From positions 310,001-374,000 of the forward strand of contig NZ_JBDZDT010000001.1 of the NCBI RefSeq assembly GCF_040049275.1: a stretch of DNA of 64,000 bases, written 5' to 3'. This DNA comes from Aquabacter sp040049275 (GTDB taxonomy: Bacteria; Pseudomonadota; Alphaproteobacteria; Rhizobiales; Xanthobacteraceae). Below are positions 46,701 to 53,135 of this stretch, piece by piece. A model generated the notes under the pieces. That model was not told the origin of the DNA. It was given only the letters and a program-made list of their open reading frames with translations, and ran no database searches. The stretch's first letter is position 1. Each line of letters starts with the position of its first letter. The position numbers and the translations under genes were made by a program.

Positions 46701-48632
46701 GGCGATCTCCGCCAGGCCCTGGGCGGGCGTGAGCATGTGCCGGTTCAGGATGAAGGTCAGCTCGCGGCCGGCGGCGATGAGATCCCCGTCGCTTCCGGAG
46801 CCAGCAAATCCAACGACCACATGGATGGCTTGCAGGTCGGTGAGCACGCCGCCCTGCAGGCCGTTGCTCACCGCGCTCATGGCGTATGAGCCAATATCTT
46901 GCGCGGGAAGCGCCAAGGCGGCACCGATGGTTTCGAGACCGCCCGACTCCAGAACGGCCAGCACAGCGGCGGCCTTGATGAGGACGGATAGGGCCAGCGA
47001 CGGATCGTCCACACCCAGATAATTCGTGATGCCCCCGGCAAAAACGATATCGATGGCCGTGGCGATGTCGGCAGCCGGAACAGCGCGATCGTGGATCAGG
47101 TCGGCCAGGGCTTCCCCTGCACCGGCGATGAGCTCCGGATTGCCCGTTATGGCGCCCAGCGGGCCCGCACGGCCGCTCCCGCCCAAAGCGATGAGGAAGG
47201 CCATGCCCTGGGCGACCGTTGGGCCGTCGGTGCCGATGATCGAAACGATGGCCGCCGTCGCATCGGTCACGCTGATGGCGCCGCCCTCCACCAGGGTGCG
47301 CACGCCATCGGTCGCGGCGTTCATGGCGCTCCGATCCTGGACGAGACCGCCCGGAACGGTTGCAATGGCCACCAGAAGCTCAACGGCACCGGCAGCTGGC
47401 AGGCCTTGGTTCGAGATCCCGTTGGTGATGGCCAGCACCATGTCCCGGGCTGACAGCTTCCAGTTGGGAAGCGCGAATAACGGTGTCGTGGTGTCGACCA
47501 GCGTGGCCAGGCTGAGGCCCGCGGTGTACGCCAAGTCGGCCTCAGCGACGACGACGCTGATGAGCAGCCGCGCCGCCCCCTGGGCGCCATTGCTCAGCCC
47601 CACCGCGGTCAGCGCATTGAGCGCCGCCTGCCCCGAGACGAAACCGTTTTCGACGAAGTCGAGCACTTCCGCCACGACGGTGGCAGCAGATGTGCCGGCG
47701 AACCTGCCCAGCAGATAAATCGCCGACAGCGCGGGCAGGCTTTGGTCCTGGACGGCGGCGTTGATATCGTCGGCGATGTCCTGGACCGAAAGCGCGGGCG
47801 TGGCCGACGCCGCCAGAGCGCTGATGGACTGACCCGAATAATAGACGTTGTTGATTTCGTCGCCGGGGGGGCCTTCGGAGATGCCGATGCCCGCGGCAAT
47901 CGCAAGGATCTGGATGGCCTGATGGGTCGCGGCGCTATCGCCGCCGATGAGGGCCGCCAGCTCGCTGGTGGCCTCGCCGGAATACTGGGAGTTCGGCCGG
48001 GCAATGATGCCGGCGAGCAGGCCATAGGCCTCCGTCTCCGAGAGGATGCCGTTCGAGATGGCATCTTCGATGGCCTGCATGGTCGCGGCAAGGGTCAGGG
48101 TCTCCCCGCCCCCCTCTTCGCCACCGCCTTCGCCGCCGCCCTCGCTCCCTCCTTCGCTTCCGCCATGGTCATTGGTGATGAACCAGGCGAGGACCATGCC
48201 CGCACGGATCTGGACGTCCACGGGGCCGTCGGCCGCGACCGCGAGCAGTGCGTGCAAGGTCTCGATGCCACTGATCTGGCCCTCGGACGTGGCGTCGGAG
48301 ACATCGTCCATGGCGTCCGTCACGTCGACCGCGTCCGTGGCGATGAGACGGGCAATCTCCGCGCCGATGGCGCCGATGTGGCTGCTGTCGCCGTCAAGGG
48401 CCGTCAGCGTGTGGGCGAAGGCGAGCAGGGCCTGGACCGGGCTGACGTTGCCATCGCTGGCGGCAGCCTCGATGAGGGCAACGCCGTTGGCGTAGCGGGC
48501 CGGGCCGGTGAGATTGGCGATGACCGCGTTCGCGACAGCGACGCCGGTCAGGCCATCCTGCACTGATGTGGCATCGAGCCCGATAGATGAGGTGTCGAAA
48601 CCGGCAATGGCATTGTAGTCATTGTCGCTCAT
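34755..48632 (-). CDS. Giant repetitive protein with DUF4114-like C-terminus, probable type I-secreted surface protein
   Basis: This single 4,625-residue frame starts at ATG 48632 behind GGGGA. Residues 1-160 are followed by a Gly/Glu linker (about 164-188). Residues 190-3490 are degenerate repeats of about 60-70 residues with a G-x-[LIV]-[ST]-x-x-x-A-x-x-L-L core (for example GGNLTAQQAVGLLESVL). A non-repeat part (about 3490-4030) follows. Then DGYISGATVFADANFNG with a Ca-loop-like DANFNGVLDAGE (near 4040-4055), a beta-rich part, and a DUF4114-like end (GFEDLAYNQGSDFDYNDMV). No cysteine was seen on reading; it is acidic, Lys-poor and lacks a Sec signal. These traits fit type I-secreted adhesins; no export genes are adjacent. 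Function is unknown. Confidence 0.85.
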   Translation of the reverse strand: MSDNDYNAIAGFDTSSIGLDATSVQDGLTGVAVANAVIANLTGPARYANGVALIEAAASDGNVSPVQALLAFAHTLTALDGDSSHIGAIGAEIARLIATDAVDVTDAMDDVSDATSEGQISGIETLHALLAVAADGPVDVQIRAGMVLAWFITNDHGGSEGGSEGGGEGGGEEGGGETLTLAATMQAIEDAISNGILSETEAYGLLAGIIARPNSQYSGEATSELAALIGGDSAATHQAIQILAIAAGIGISEGPPGDEINNVYYSGQSISALAASATPALSVQDIADDINAAVQDQSLPALSAIYLLGRFAGTSAATVVAEVLDFVENGFVSGQAALNALTAVGLSNGAQGAARLLISVVVAEADLAYTAGLSLATLVDTTTPLFALPNWKLSARDMVLAITNGISNQGLPAAGAVELLVAIATVPGGLVQDRSAMNAATDGVRTLVEGGAISVTDATAAIVSIIGTDGPTVAQGMAFLIALGGSGRAGPLGAITGNPELIAGAGEALADLIHDRAVPAADIATAIDIVFAGGITNYLGVDDPSLALSVLIKAAAVLAVLESGGLETIGAALALPAQDIGSYAMSAVSNGLQGGVLTDLQAIHVVVGFAGSGSDGDLIAAGRELTFILNRHMLTPAQGLAEIAAAVTAETLTPDQAILLLAGAATGTPPVGLTAIYAQIAAYLDADPATGVGVLEGALEDALLNAGQALTLLAQAAALGSAQTASAATDALLSWVDGAAITADAAATQLLGLANGGARALQAIAGANIAALIAHGAISLGDAIALVDAAVPSALDADVALTVLVHMAAAGDAALQTAVQDEIDALISNGDITLQAVIADLQALRAGASAAVQAIIDVELGILITDPETLAETAGLGSIAQVAAAALAIANLFGTDPTAAQTIIDALAGRIESSNLTASQAANLLAQIYAHGGDGVLPILEAMVDLTTPQGNPATAPIWVGTMSDAIAAQLTAGALDAAEAFVAFGQLSAVNGATVNGTVATLLSGGIIAVSALDAAVDAGTFTPSNAITVLGNILPGASAGLRTEAVAEIAALVGTDPALAAQALTRFMSLAGSGDHDLRLVGNEGIEALAAAVPGVGDAAFLQLLGYYPLPDSQADIRAALTALLADGSLTPAEALDHIAGQLLLSNPSPLINATQALSLLVALSSVADARDAIYAYMGQVAAANWTAQNNGTPVWGFLPQAAITALASGAGADMDRIAGTAAEIASLGAGYLSSAQIRDSLFSANLTTAQRVTLMAEVAGFANGADAPSVFGTSIAGLIASLSAADQRASLDAISTLIGDLPDHLTAAKAVSLLFAVYSAGSASAKDGVLAELTDIGAGSTQPGGVTQAIVAVMVAGTVSMADGMGALTNLAVGGAAGFSDAVAISLELALVGGELTAPAVMTALEASISGGNLTAQQAVGLLESVLIARFEAGGDPMVTATLQTAILGEIDALITSGQVTLAEAISAMTAAASGASDGVLLAIGGEIADFLGGHAGSEAQSVAGIVAASADHVITGAEALALLVGIAIPADAALQAATGGGIAALVASGAVTENAATGGVYSAYLEGGLPLDHLVAVVAGAWAEGGATVGAKILDQVESHGFATYADLAGQFADAVDAGTLTAAEMVAGAAAVVVVSGDAEGGASFLSALISEGLMDADDALVALGASISASGFTAAAAISVIVELADGLPASLASLGVGIAELVAAGKLAFADVGTALSDAVDGGVLSFTEAVTLLISAAGDTSAAAEAAGIAGQVGAQLVTLIGSDAQHFTDVLDVIHDAATGGTLPIDIAIPLLGGLAGAGTQSQQLAVGAELKDLIDADLTDFDTIRSTLTTEAEAGHISAVGAVLIILQLAPDTSTISLTLIGQSIDFIISGGALSASDAAGAIVAAAHDSTQPISLDMAIGVLVELAERHVSSPIDAADAAVIAQAGAALADLVDNGDLTASDLLGRLASLPAFGAIPLLAAIEAGAGLGTELGQSAHNALLDHLNTVQIHDFVESVGQLIGTNGLSAADGLSILMGMATDGLPAQVAVGHEFTQLISAGRATMSDVHTALVDADFDPGVSAIILAGMIDTSPGAYFGDVLAELNALEMRELPNGASSYRPFVQQLIAAISDAVNSPVQLQDATGLYLGQAVLALSAFARVGDSGVMEDVGAAIAALIGDYPQSQDGVIALLSMLVATGDGAYTNIAAKQLAYLGDALGLTAEQFVQAVAGTVDDGLSAEQVLYVLAHLTAINPVNLGGPSDADFYPNIGIAAGVAIAGLVGGNFTFGQALDVLDSVFGVSADNTALLLLGFASAGTAADQIAVGRALASIASGNIFQELGLVPDDVANMVRLGMMVAGGTAGGTIGVGLDDAAVAEILTGLDTAVDAGTMSAIDALQALVSLVSGTTRQGDSMAVLRMAVFDALANLVPEHITADNAMRVLLTPPSGVTDNAAVSMEAEAGSLIASLVKAGLLTPGAVSTAIDTALSNHTLAPEQAVAIITGATLYHDYTDISPVTYDLPVALGQYLGGLIDNGDISVSAAMDAVQAAQSSYRMGYVLNEVALLAAVASHGASGLQAAVGETLVGVFGAYGGNAEFMSLFDTFVNQPGMMTAGQAMAVLLGMADNFETYTPLGTTVFRLSGVQAVAVELVTLIGRGALTEQGVVDDVAGEISAGRLSVSYGLSLMTYLVSSDGALTDIVTDEISALITGGSLTLGSAVDGLFFAAGNHPATDLASVFVVSGINRIMGDLVEDGHITLDAAVTHIVDAVDADALSLPDAVGVLAGLASAATDEAAFERLGAALGSLFAAGMAPGNAEANLSHALDAGWATTAKMASLIAYAAGVTSSLPNANDYDQSLAIPLARAGAAGAVDAVDRAYEADGIPAAHVVQLLTYVQFTSALGSQTVIGPELMKMAVDGGLGIPAVIDQIISILPNFSYYAPQLISAMAVDADVASQVALGHAMGDAVVDGDVDVNRMLAGVSMSGLDSGRANTQLLAIAGGGDAGVQLAIGKAFGTPLASIPVSADAVDTATTQMLEGGLTDGALTAAQLAVVLAGMGQVDFPSPYSAHTASYELNALVTAGSISASDAMAAIDGAVGSLDLGKLVHWLAGASTYSALHDAVAEEIADLADAGSATGILDYIKEITGTTPIDVAALTAISSATAAHLYISVAGFGDAGTQDAVGTKLALVVSGNSTYLNDIDAAVTDGSLSGAGAVHVIANLLAALSSDPSSAIGSWAASHIDAYVADGRVDTATAAPLLLDAAAHATTAGLAGIGAVMGSLEVDPSAVQNALAAGDLTDDQAVRLLLGFGIGQSEASASFLAARDALVALVEAGEVSGAEIMQDAASTPLSVQQRNAIAFGLIGHGSAADDAAIGTYFAAGAAHFGAQFGAGDDPFFTGSLSEVGLVFAKIQVGQMSVTDAITDLEQYAAAHNVSTFAALYSLNSLLTGEGNGVSAVRAEMIDKIAIGDLSAELAWRVAEGTTAANVRDAQGNVHQEAPDPTALTQQEARQLLAWEGTLAFMPDQVSLVGNMFGNDLWVAQQLRANTVGFLSMDTVVNAMRLGTYYLNTGIQGVGQSTYAYDLALVSMLHGVTESEVRSPFLSDYSITLNALSTRLLNGGAEDTLVKQYVAGNLTSDQVLEALDKEVQATGLGSQGADTGMMHDIGLAWLHLRARQLMANNPGTDDAFDARQLIAVLDDAQYKDDILTGYGALLGMSSSGAGATITSIERQLASQGATSVIRQHLPPGTTLSDRDQAFIDTVTTMGNGMAWVLNKHPLGRAYVSVLDDPQSANAYTQLGIQIATMVGTKAAVDAMFAGTPMGLAITATKLGAQAGLYVLGMGAVQGAISEVPGAYEYLHGQLTIAAATASLIGDVVGDLSTEAAHIIVDAVPNLISFGNAVASGDAEGMATSIGNVAMDYYMLQTGVDPRLYVPVAEHFADFIVHLFTGDVGALDDDIKAMGSAYLDTIIKNPYLAAIGDRMVQYASTINDALAEINDSYRILGQNIYTGLLYVGTGFDEAGNLLRSVAHTIGDFVDDVLEGLGIDGYISGATVFADANFNGVLDAGEAHTTTDTNGRYALVSGGAPLILTGGIDTATNLPFDGTMLAPAGSTAITPLTTLVQKVAAAGSGDPAAAQQVVAAALGLHSGLDLNDLDPIAATRIGVAGAAEAFATASSILNTVALLEAAGATDDPFDAIAARLAAAAAGAAIDLTDPATVAAIAASAGVPAGIADAVVQLVVASNTLMERNAAAATDPISLLEAVTAVSIAAQGDTSHALAAAGSDPALLASVLAGHTGANLANQVAADRAHVGDFGDSSAGGGEVPLKISLDGHGIELSLDNGAAIAGNWVRFSALDSGLQPGSTLLIYAVDGSGNLISREDHHAGSDVTLEQAVLASIGAVADDHGASLLLGAQSVYLPAGEQLRFALLGGDHAVDPTPDADLVAWHDGSLQVTIEGQHLSAVANNALSDATELANAQRTTGKPFVFLQQGETLNIELTGSSANTNTLGFVHVDVDAGTGAWSVGGVAYGDTDAFAEAVRSHMDSGIREDRGGDFDTHTNWTVAGATGYYAPVLLTPSGETFVIGNANPGGYEYIRMYGENTFGFEDLAYNQGSDFDYNDMVIRLVPAPEHLV

Positions 48633-48993
48633 GGAATTTCCCCACCGCGCCAAATTCTCGCCAAACCGCTCTCGACGAGAAACTTAGGCCAAATAAAACC
48701 ATCCCCCCGCTCAGCCTTGCCGGATACTTTACAAGCCTGATCGAGATCCAAACCCCGGGAATACGGACAAGGCACAGCTATGCTGCAGCGGCCCTTCCAT
48801 TCCGAGGTCATCGGAACGGAAGGGCACTGCCCGCAACGGTTGCTTGGACGTATCGCCCCTCAGACTGCATCTTGCCGAAAATTTCCGCGGCTTTCTTCCC
48901 GCTTTGCGCAAGGTGTCCTGCCGCTGCGCGCAATCCACCTGCCTATGGGGCAGTGTGGCCCGCTGCGCGCAGCGGGCCGGGATGGATCGGGCT
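48633..48993. promoter_or_regulatory. Leader region of the giant gene with a 15-bp stem-loop
   Basis: About 360 non-coding bases separate the AraC-type regulator stop from the giant gene start. GCCCTTCCATTCCGA (48791-48805) pairs with TCGGAACGGAAGGGC (48811-48825) apart from one wobble pair, leaving a 5-base GGTCA loop. It may terminate the regulator's transcript or shape the giant gene's leader. AT-rich bases near 48690-48700 are the only promoter-like stretch; I cannot place -35/-10 boxes with confidence. Confidence 0.5.
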
Positions 48994-49977
48994 CTAGCGG
49001 GGGTCGGACGGGTGGCTGGATGCCTCGGCGAGGGATTGCCGGTAGTCCGTGGGGCTCATGCCATAGGCATTGCGGAACCCGCGATAGAAGACGGTGGAAC
49101 TGTCGATGCCGCAGGCGAGCGCGATGTCCAGCACCGAACGCCGCCGGTCCCGCGCCAGCAATGCCCGCGCCCGCTCCAGCCGGCGGCCCAGCACGTAGCG
49201 GGTGAAGCTGATGCCCGTGGGCGCGAACAACAGGTGCAGCTGTCGCGTGGAGATGCCGAGCGCGACGGCGACGGTTGCCGGGGTCAGGTCCGCCCGCCCG
49301 AGATTGTTCTCGATTATCTGGCGGGCCTGCTCCAGGCGCGCGGCGCGCAGGGCATCGCGGGTCGGCTCTTCGAGAGGCTTTGCGACCCCGCGCGCCACCA
49401 AGGCGAGTTGCGCCAGGGCCTGGATCGCCGTCTCCGCGGCGGCTCCCTTCAGATGGGGCGCCTGGGCGACGAAGGCGCGGAAATAGGCGGTGAACAGCGC
49501 GTCTATGCCGGGCTCGGGCACGACGAGGCTGGCCATGAGGTCGCTGGGACTGGCCACGAAGTCCCGGCACTGGGCGAAGGGAATCTTCACCAGCCGGAGG
49601 TGGAAGCCCCCTTCCGTGGTGGGCGCGGTGCGGTAGGGCAGATCGGAATGGCTCAGCGCCAGTTGCCCCTTGCCCACGACGAACTCGCTGCCGGGGGTCC
49701 CGAACCAGCAGGCGCCGTCGAGTTGCTCATAGATGCAGAGGCTGTCGCTGGAGGCGCGGGCGATGTCGATCTCGCTGCGCGTCACCTCATAGGAAGAGGC
49801 ATGCATCTCGCCGATGGTGGCCGTGCCCACCTGCTGGGCGGAGAATATGCCCCGGAAAGCGGCCCGCTTGCTGCGTTCCAGCTCCGCCGTGACTCCATAA
49901 ATGTTCTTGGCCCGCACCTCGCGCCAATGCGCGAAACGATCGCTCACCGCGATGTCGTCGGTGGACCAGTAAGCCAT
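48994..49977 (-). CDS. AraC-family transcriptional regulator
   Basis: The 327-residue protein has an N-terminal sensor domain of the FeaR-like type (DRFAHWREVRAKNIYGV, then GSEFVVGKGQLALSHSDLP). The double helix-turn-helix of AraC follows: LTPATVAVALGISTRQLHLL, then the RSVLDIALACGIDSSTVFYR signature ending NAYGMSPTDYRQSL. It lies directly upstream of the giant gene in the same direction, 361 bases apart, so it is a plausible local regulator of it. FeaR-type proteins respond to amines, aldehydes or aromatic compounds; the inducer here is unknown. Confidence 0.87.
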   Translation of the reverse strand: MAYWSTDDIAVSDRFAHWREVRAKNIYGVTAELERSKRAAFRGIFSAQQVGTATIGEMHASSYEVTRSEIDIARASSDSLCIYEQLDGACWFGTPGSEFVVGKGQLALSHSDLPYRTAPTTEGGFHLRLVKIPFAQCRDFVASPSDLMASLVVPEPGIDALFTAYFRAFVAQAPHLKGAAAETAIQALAQLALVARGVAKPLEEPTRDALRAARLEQARQIIENNLGRADLTPATVAVALGISTRQLHLLFAPTGISFTRYVLGRRLERARALLARDRRRSVLDIALACGIDSSTVFYRGFRNAYGMSPTDYRQSLAEASSHPSDPR

Positions 49978-50154
49978 GAGTTTCCCCGGAGCAGGCTCGC
50001 GTGCAGCGGCAACGTACTACGGCATGCAGTGAAAACAAGCCATGGCCACGGTTGGCGGCACCCGAGCGCGCCTGCGGGGGGCCACCGGCTCGACTGCAAG
50101 AGCTTTAGCGCCCCATTTGTTGCCTTTGGATATGTTTAAAAGCACACTGCCGGC

Positions 50155-50511
50155 ATGACGAAGAAGGATAACCATGACGCCTATATAGCTGCCGCACCGG
50201 AGCAGTTTCGCGCCATGTTGGGTCACCTGCGTGCACAGCTATCGCGGGCTCTGCCAGACGCAGAAGAAGTCATGAAGTACGATATGCCCGGATTTCAGAT
50301 CAAAGAAACGATCATTGCGGGCTATGCTGTCTTCAGCAAACAATGCGGCCTATATGTTGACCCAGGCGCAATTGCTGAGCATGCTGACGAGATCATGTCT
50401 TTGAAGCTTAAGGCAACGAAGACCGGAGTTACGTTCTCGGTGAGCAAGCCCATCACCGATGAGCTGGTAGAGAAATTGGCAATCAGTTCGCGCAGCAAAA
50501 AGGGATTTTAG
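50155..50511 (+). CDS. DUF1801-domain (YdhG/frataxin-like fold) protein
   Basis: The 118-residue protein starts MTKKDNHDAYIAAAPEQFRAML and shows the DUF1801 pattern: LPDAEEVMKYDMPGFQ, FSKQCGLYVDPG and a Lys-rich end with a LKLKATKTGVTF segment. Members have a frataxin-like fold; function is poorly known. It is clearly less GC-rich at third codon positions (many AAG, GCA, CTT and ATT codons) than its neighbours and stands alone between two transcription units, suggesting separate acquisition. No strong ribosome site is seen beyond AAGAAGG at the start codon. Confidence 0.75.
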   Translation: MTKKDNHDAYIAAAPEQFRAMLGHLRAQLSRALPDAEEVMKYDMPGFQIKETIIAGYAVFSKQCGLYVDPGAIAEHADEIMSLKLKATKTGVTFSVSKPITDELVEKLAISSRSKKGF

Positions 50512-50831
50512 CGACTGTCTTCGGCAACCCCGAACTCGCTTTACAAACCGGTGCAAACGCGGAGCGGGTCATTCGAACGTGAAGCGTTCGGCCAAGGCGG
50601 ATATGAGCTAATCACGTTCCGGATGCGGTTTGGGCTCATCACCGTCATTCGATGCTATCGGAATGAACGGGTCCCGACCCTAGACCGTGCGGGTCTCAGG
50701 GCTTTCGTCTGAGACGCCGTTTGGCGTCTCCTGCCAGACGGCAGATCCCCACGCTTCACTTCACACAACCTTTCTCCCCTCGCGCCCCAACCGCCGCCGG
50801 GCTTCGGCGGCGGTTGGGGGTTTCAGCGGGA
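50512..50831. other. Intergenic region with tandem hairpins
   Basis: About 320 bases between the DUF1801 gene and the katG stop carry no convincing gene. An 8-bp stem GAGACGCC/GGCGTCTC (50711-50730) lies in the middle and a 15-bp stem (50785-50819) at the right end, both listed or described here. The left half is less GC-rich than the region average. Confidence 0.5.
50785..50819. terminator. Strong hairpin downstream of katG
   Basis: CCCCAACCGCCGCCG (50785-50799) and CGGCGGCGGTTGGGG (50805-50819) form a perfect 15-bp stem with a GGCTT loop, 12 bases beyond the katG stop. It is the strongest terminator-like fold in the window, although no clear T-run follows on the minus strand. Confidence 0.7.
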
Positions 50832-53003
50832 TCAGGCGAGGTCGAAGCGGTCGAGGTTCGTCACCTTGGTCCAGGCCGCCACGAAGTCCTTCACGAACTT
50901 CTCCTTCGCGTCCGAGGAGGCATAGACCTCGGCCAGAGCGCGCAGGATGGAGTTCGAGCCGAACACGAGGTCGACGCGGCTGCCGGTCCACTTCAGCTCG
51001 CCGGTCTTGCGGTCATGTCCTTCGTAGACATCCGTGGTGTCGGGTGCCGCCTTCCACTGCGTGCTCATGTCCAGCAGGTTGACGAAGAAGTCGTTCGTCA
51101 GCACGCCGGGCTTGTCGGTGAGGATGGCGGCCCCACCAACATTGATGTTGATGGCGCGCAGGCCGCCGACCAGCACGGTCATCTCCGGCGCGGTGAGCGT
51201 CAGAAGCTGTGCCTTGTCGATCAGCGCCACTTCGCCGGGCACCGCAAATCCGGTCTTGTGGAAGTTGCGGAAGCCGTCAGCCGCCGGCTCCAGCCAGGCG
51301 AAGGCTTCGACGTCCGTCTCCGCCTGCGAGGCGTCGGTGCGGCCCGGCGAGAACGGAACGGCCACCTCGTGGCCGGCCGCCTTCGCCGCCTCCTCGACGC
51401 CGGCATTGCCGGCCAGAATGATCACGTCGGCGAGCGAGACCTTCTTGCCGCCGGTGGCGTTGAGGTTGAACTCGCCCTGGACGCGCTGGAGCGCCTTGAG
51501 CACCTTGTCCAGCTGCTCGGGCTGGTTCACTTCCCAGTCCTTCTGCGGGGCGAGGCGGATGCGCGCGCCATTGGCGCCGCCGCGCTTGTCGCCGCCGCGG
51601 AAGGTGGAGGCCGAGGCCCAGGCGGTGCCCACCAGCTCGGAGACCGTGAGGCCCGTTGCGAGGATCTTGGCCTTCAGCTCGGCCGCGTCCGCCGCATCGA
51701 TCAGGGGATGATCGACCGCCGGCACCGGGTCCTGCCAGATCAGCACTTCCCGGGGCACTTCCGGGCCCAGATAGCGCGAGCGCGGGCCGAGATCGCGGTG
51801 GGTCAGCTTGAACCACGCCCGGGCGAACGCCTCGGCGAAGGCCTGCGGGTTCTCCAGGAAGCGGCGGGAGATCTTCTCGTAGGCCGGGTCGAAGCGCAGC
51901 GACAGGTCCGTCGTGAGCATGGTCGGCTTGTGCTTTTTCGAGGGGTCGTGCGCGTCCGGGATGACGTCCGGCGCGTCCTTCGCCTCCCACTGGATGGCGC
52001 CGGCCGGGCTCTGGGTCTTCACCCATTCATACTTGAACAGGTTCTCGAAGAAGAAGTTGCTCCACTGGGCCGGGGTCTGGGTCCAGGTGACTTCCAGGCC
52101 GGAGCCGATGGCGTCCGAGCCGTAGCCGGTGCCGAAATTGCTGGCCCAGCCGAGGCCCTGGTTTTCCAGCTCGGCGGCTTCCGGGTCCGGCCCCTTGTGG
52201 GACTCAGGGCCCGCGCCATGGGTCTTGCCGAAGGTGTGGCCGCCGCCGATGAGCGCGACGGTTTCCTCGTCGTTCATCGCCATGCGGGCGAAGGTCTCGC
52301 GGATGAAGGCGGCGGCGGAGATGGGATCGCCGTCGCGGTTCGGGCCTTCCGGATTGACGTAGATCAGGCCCATCTCGGTGGCGCTCAGCGGCGCGTTGAA
52401 CTTGTCGAGGGAGCGGTGGGTGAGCCAGGCGGTCTCGGAGCCCCAGAACACGTCCTGGTCCGGCTCCCAGGTGTCTTCGCGGCCGGCGGCGAAGCCGAAG
52501 GTGCGGAAGCCCATGGTCTCCAGCGCCACATTGCCGGTGAGGATGATCAGGTCGGCCCAGGAGATCTTCTGGCCGTACTTCTTCTTGATCGGCCACAGCA
52601 GGCGGCGCGACTTGTCGATGTTGACATTGTCCGGCCAGCTGTTGAGCGGGGCGAAGCGCTGCTGGCCACGACCGCCGCCGCCGCGGCCGTCGGCGAGGCG
52701 ATAGGTGCCGGCGCTGTGCCAGGACATGCGGATGAATTGCGGGCCGTAATTGCCGAAGTCGGCCGGCCACCAATCCTGCGAATCGGTCATCAGCTTGCGC
52801 AGGTCGCTCTTCAGCGCCTCATAGTCGAGCTTCTTGAACTCCTCGCGGTAATCGAACGTCTGATCCAGCGGATCGGACTTGGACGAATGCTGGTTCAGAA
52901 GGTCGACACGCAGCTGGCTCGGCCACCAGTCGCGGTTCTGGGTACCGCCGGCACCATGGGCGACCGGGCATTTGCCCGTGCTCTCATCAGTCGTCGCGTT
53001 CAT
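50832..53003 (-). CDS. katG: Catalase-peroxidase
   Basis: The 723-residue protein is full length for KatG. The distal haem site reads RMSWHSAGTYR with R92, W95 and H96. A GLIYVNPEG segment supplies the Tyr of the Met-Tyr-Trp adduct, and the proximal His lies in GGGHTFGKTHGAG. The second, haem-less half follows (ADVIILAGNAGVEEAA). It breaks down H2O2 and peroxides in the cytoplasm. The ATG at 53003 is set by GGAGGGAAG; an in-frame ATG at 53060 is less likely. It diverges from an OxyR gene across 130 bases, a standard peroxide-response arrangement. Confidence 0.97.
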   Translation of the reverse strand: MNATTDESTGKCPVAHGAGGTQNRDWWPSQLRVDLLNQHSSKSDPLDQTFDYREEFKKLDYEALKSDLRKLMTDSQDWWPADFGNYGPQFIRMSWHSAGTYRLADGRGGGGRGQQRFAPLNSWPDNVNIDKSRRLLWPIKKKYGQKISWADLIILTGNVALETMGFRTFGFAAGREDTWEPDQDVFWGSETAWLTHRSLDKFNAPLSATEMGLIYVNPEGPNRDGDPISAAAFIRETFARMAMNDEETVALIGGGHTFGKTHGAGPESHKGPDPEAAELENQGLGWASNFGTGYGSDAIGSGLEVTWTQTPAQWSNFFFENLFKYEWVKTQSPAGAIQWEAKDAPDVIPDAHDPSKKHKPTMLTTDLSLRFDPAYEKISRRFLENPQAFAEAFARAWFKLTHRDLGPRSRYLGPEVPREVLIWQDPVPAVDHPLIDAADAAELKAKILATGLTVSELVGTAWASASTFRGGDKRGGANGARIRLAPQKDWEVNQPEQLDKVLKALQRVQGEFNLNATGGKKVSLADVIILAGNAGVEEAAKAAGHEVAVPFSPGRTDASQAETDVEAFAWLEPAADGFRNFHKTGFAVPGEVALIDKAQLLTLTAPEMTVLVGGLRAININVGGAAILTDKPGVLTNDFFVNLLDMSTQWKAAPDTTDVYEGHDRKTGELKWTGSRVDLVFGSNSILRALAEVYASSDAKEKFVKDFVAAWTKVTNLDRFDLA

Positions 53004-53120
53004 GCTTCCCTCCGATCCAGGCTGTGGCGATCGTGACAATCGACCCATCCCCAGCGCCACCTGCAGCAGCTCTTATCAAATCTCCTTCATTAGATTAATT
53101 CCGATTTACTGATTGCCGTG

Positions 53121-53135
53121 ATAAGTTTCTCTTAT
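53121..53135. promoter_or_regulatory. ATAAG-N5-CTTAT dyad overlapping the oxyR start
   Basis: A perfect inverted repeat (ATAAG 53121-53125, CTTAT 53131-53135) overlaps the oxyR ATG at 53134, with a further half CTTATC at 53072-53077. It lies in the katG-oxyR divergent region and may be an OxyR site that represses oxyR and activates katG, though it only loosely resembles the E. coli consensus. Confidence 0.45.
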
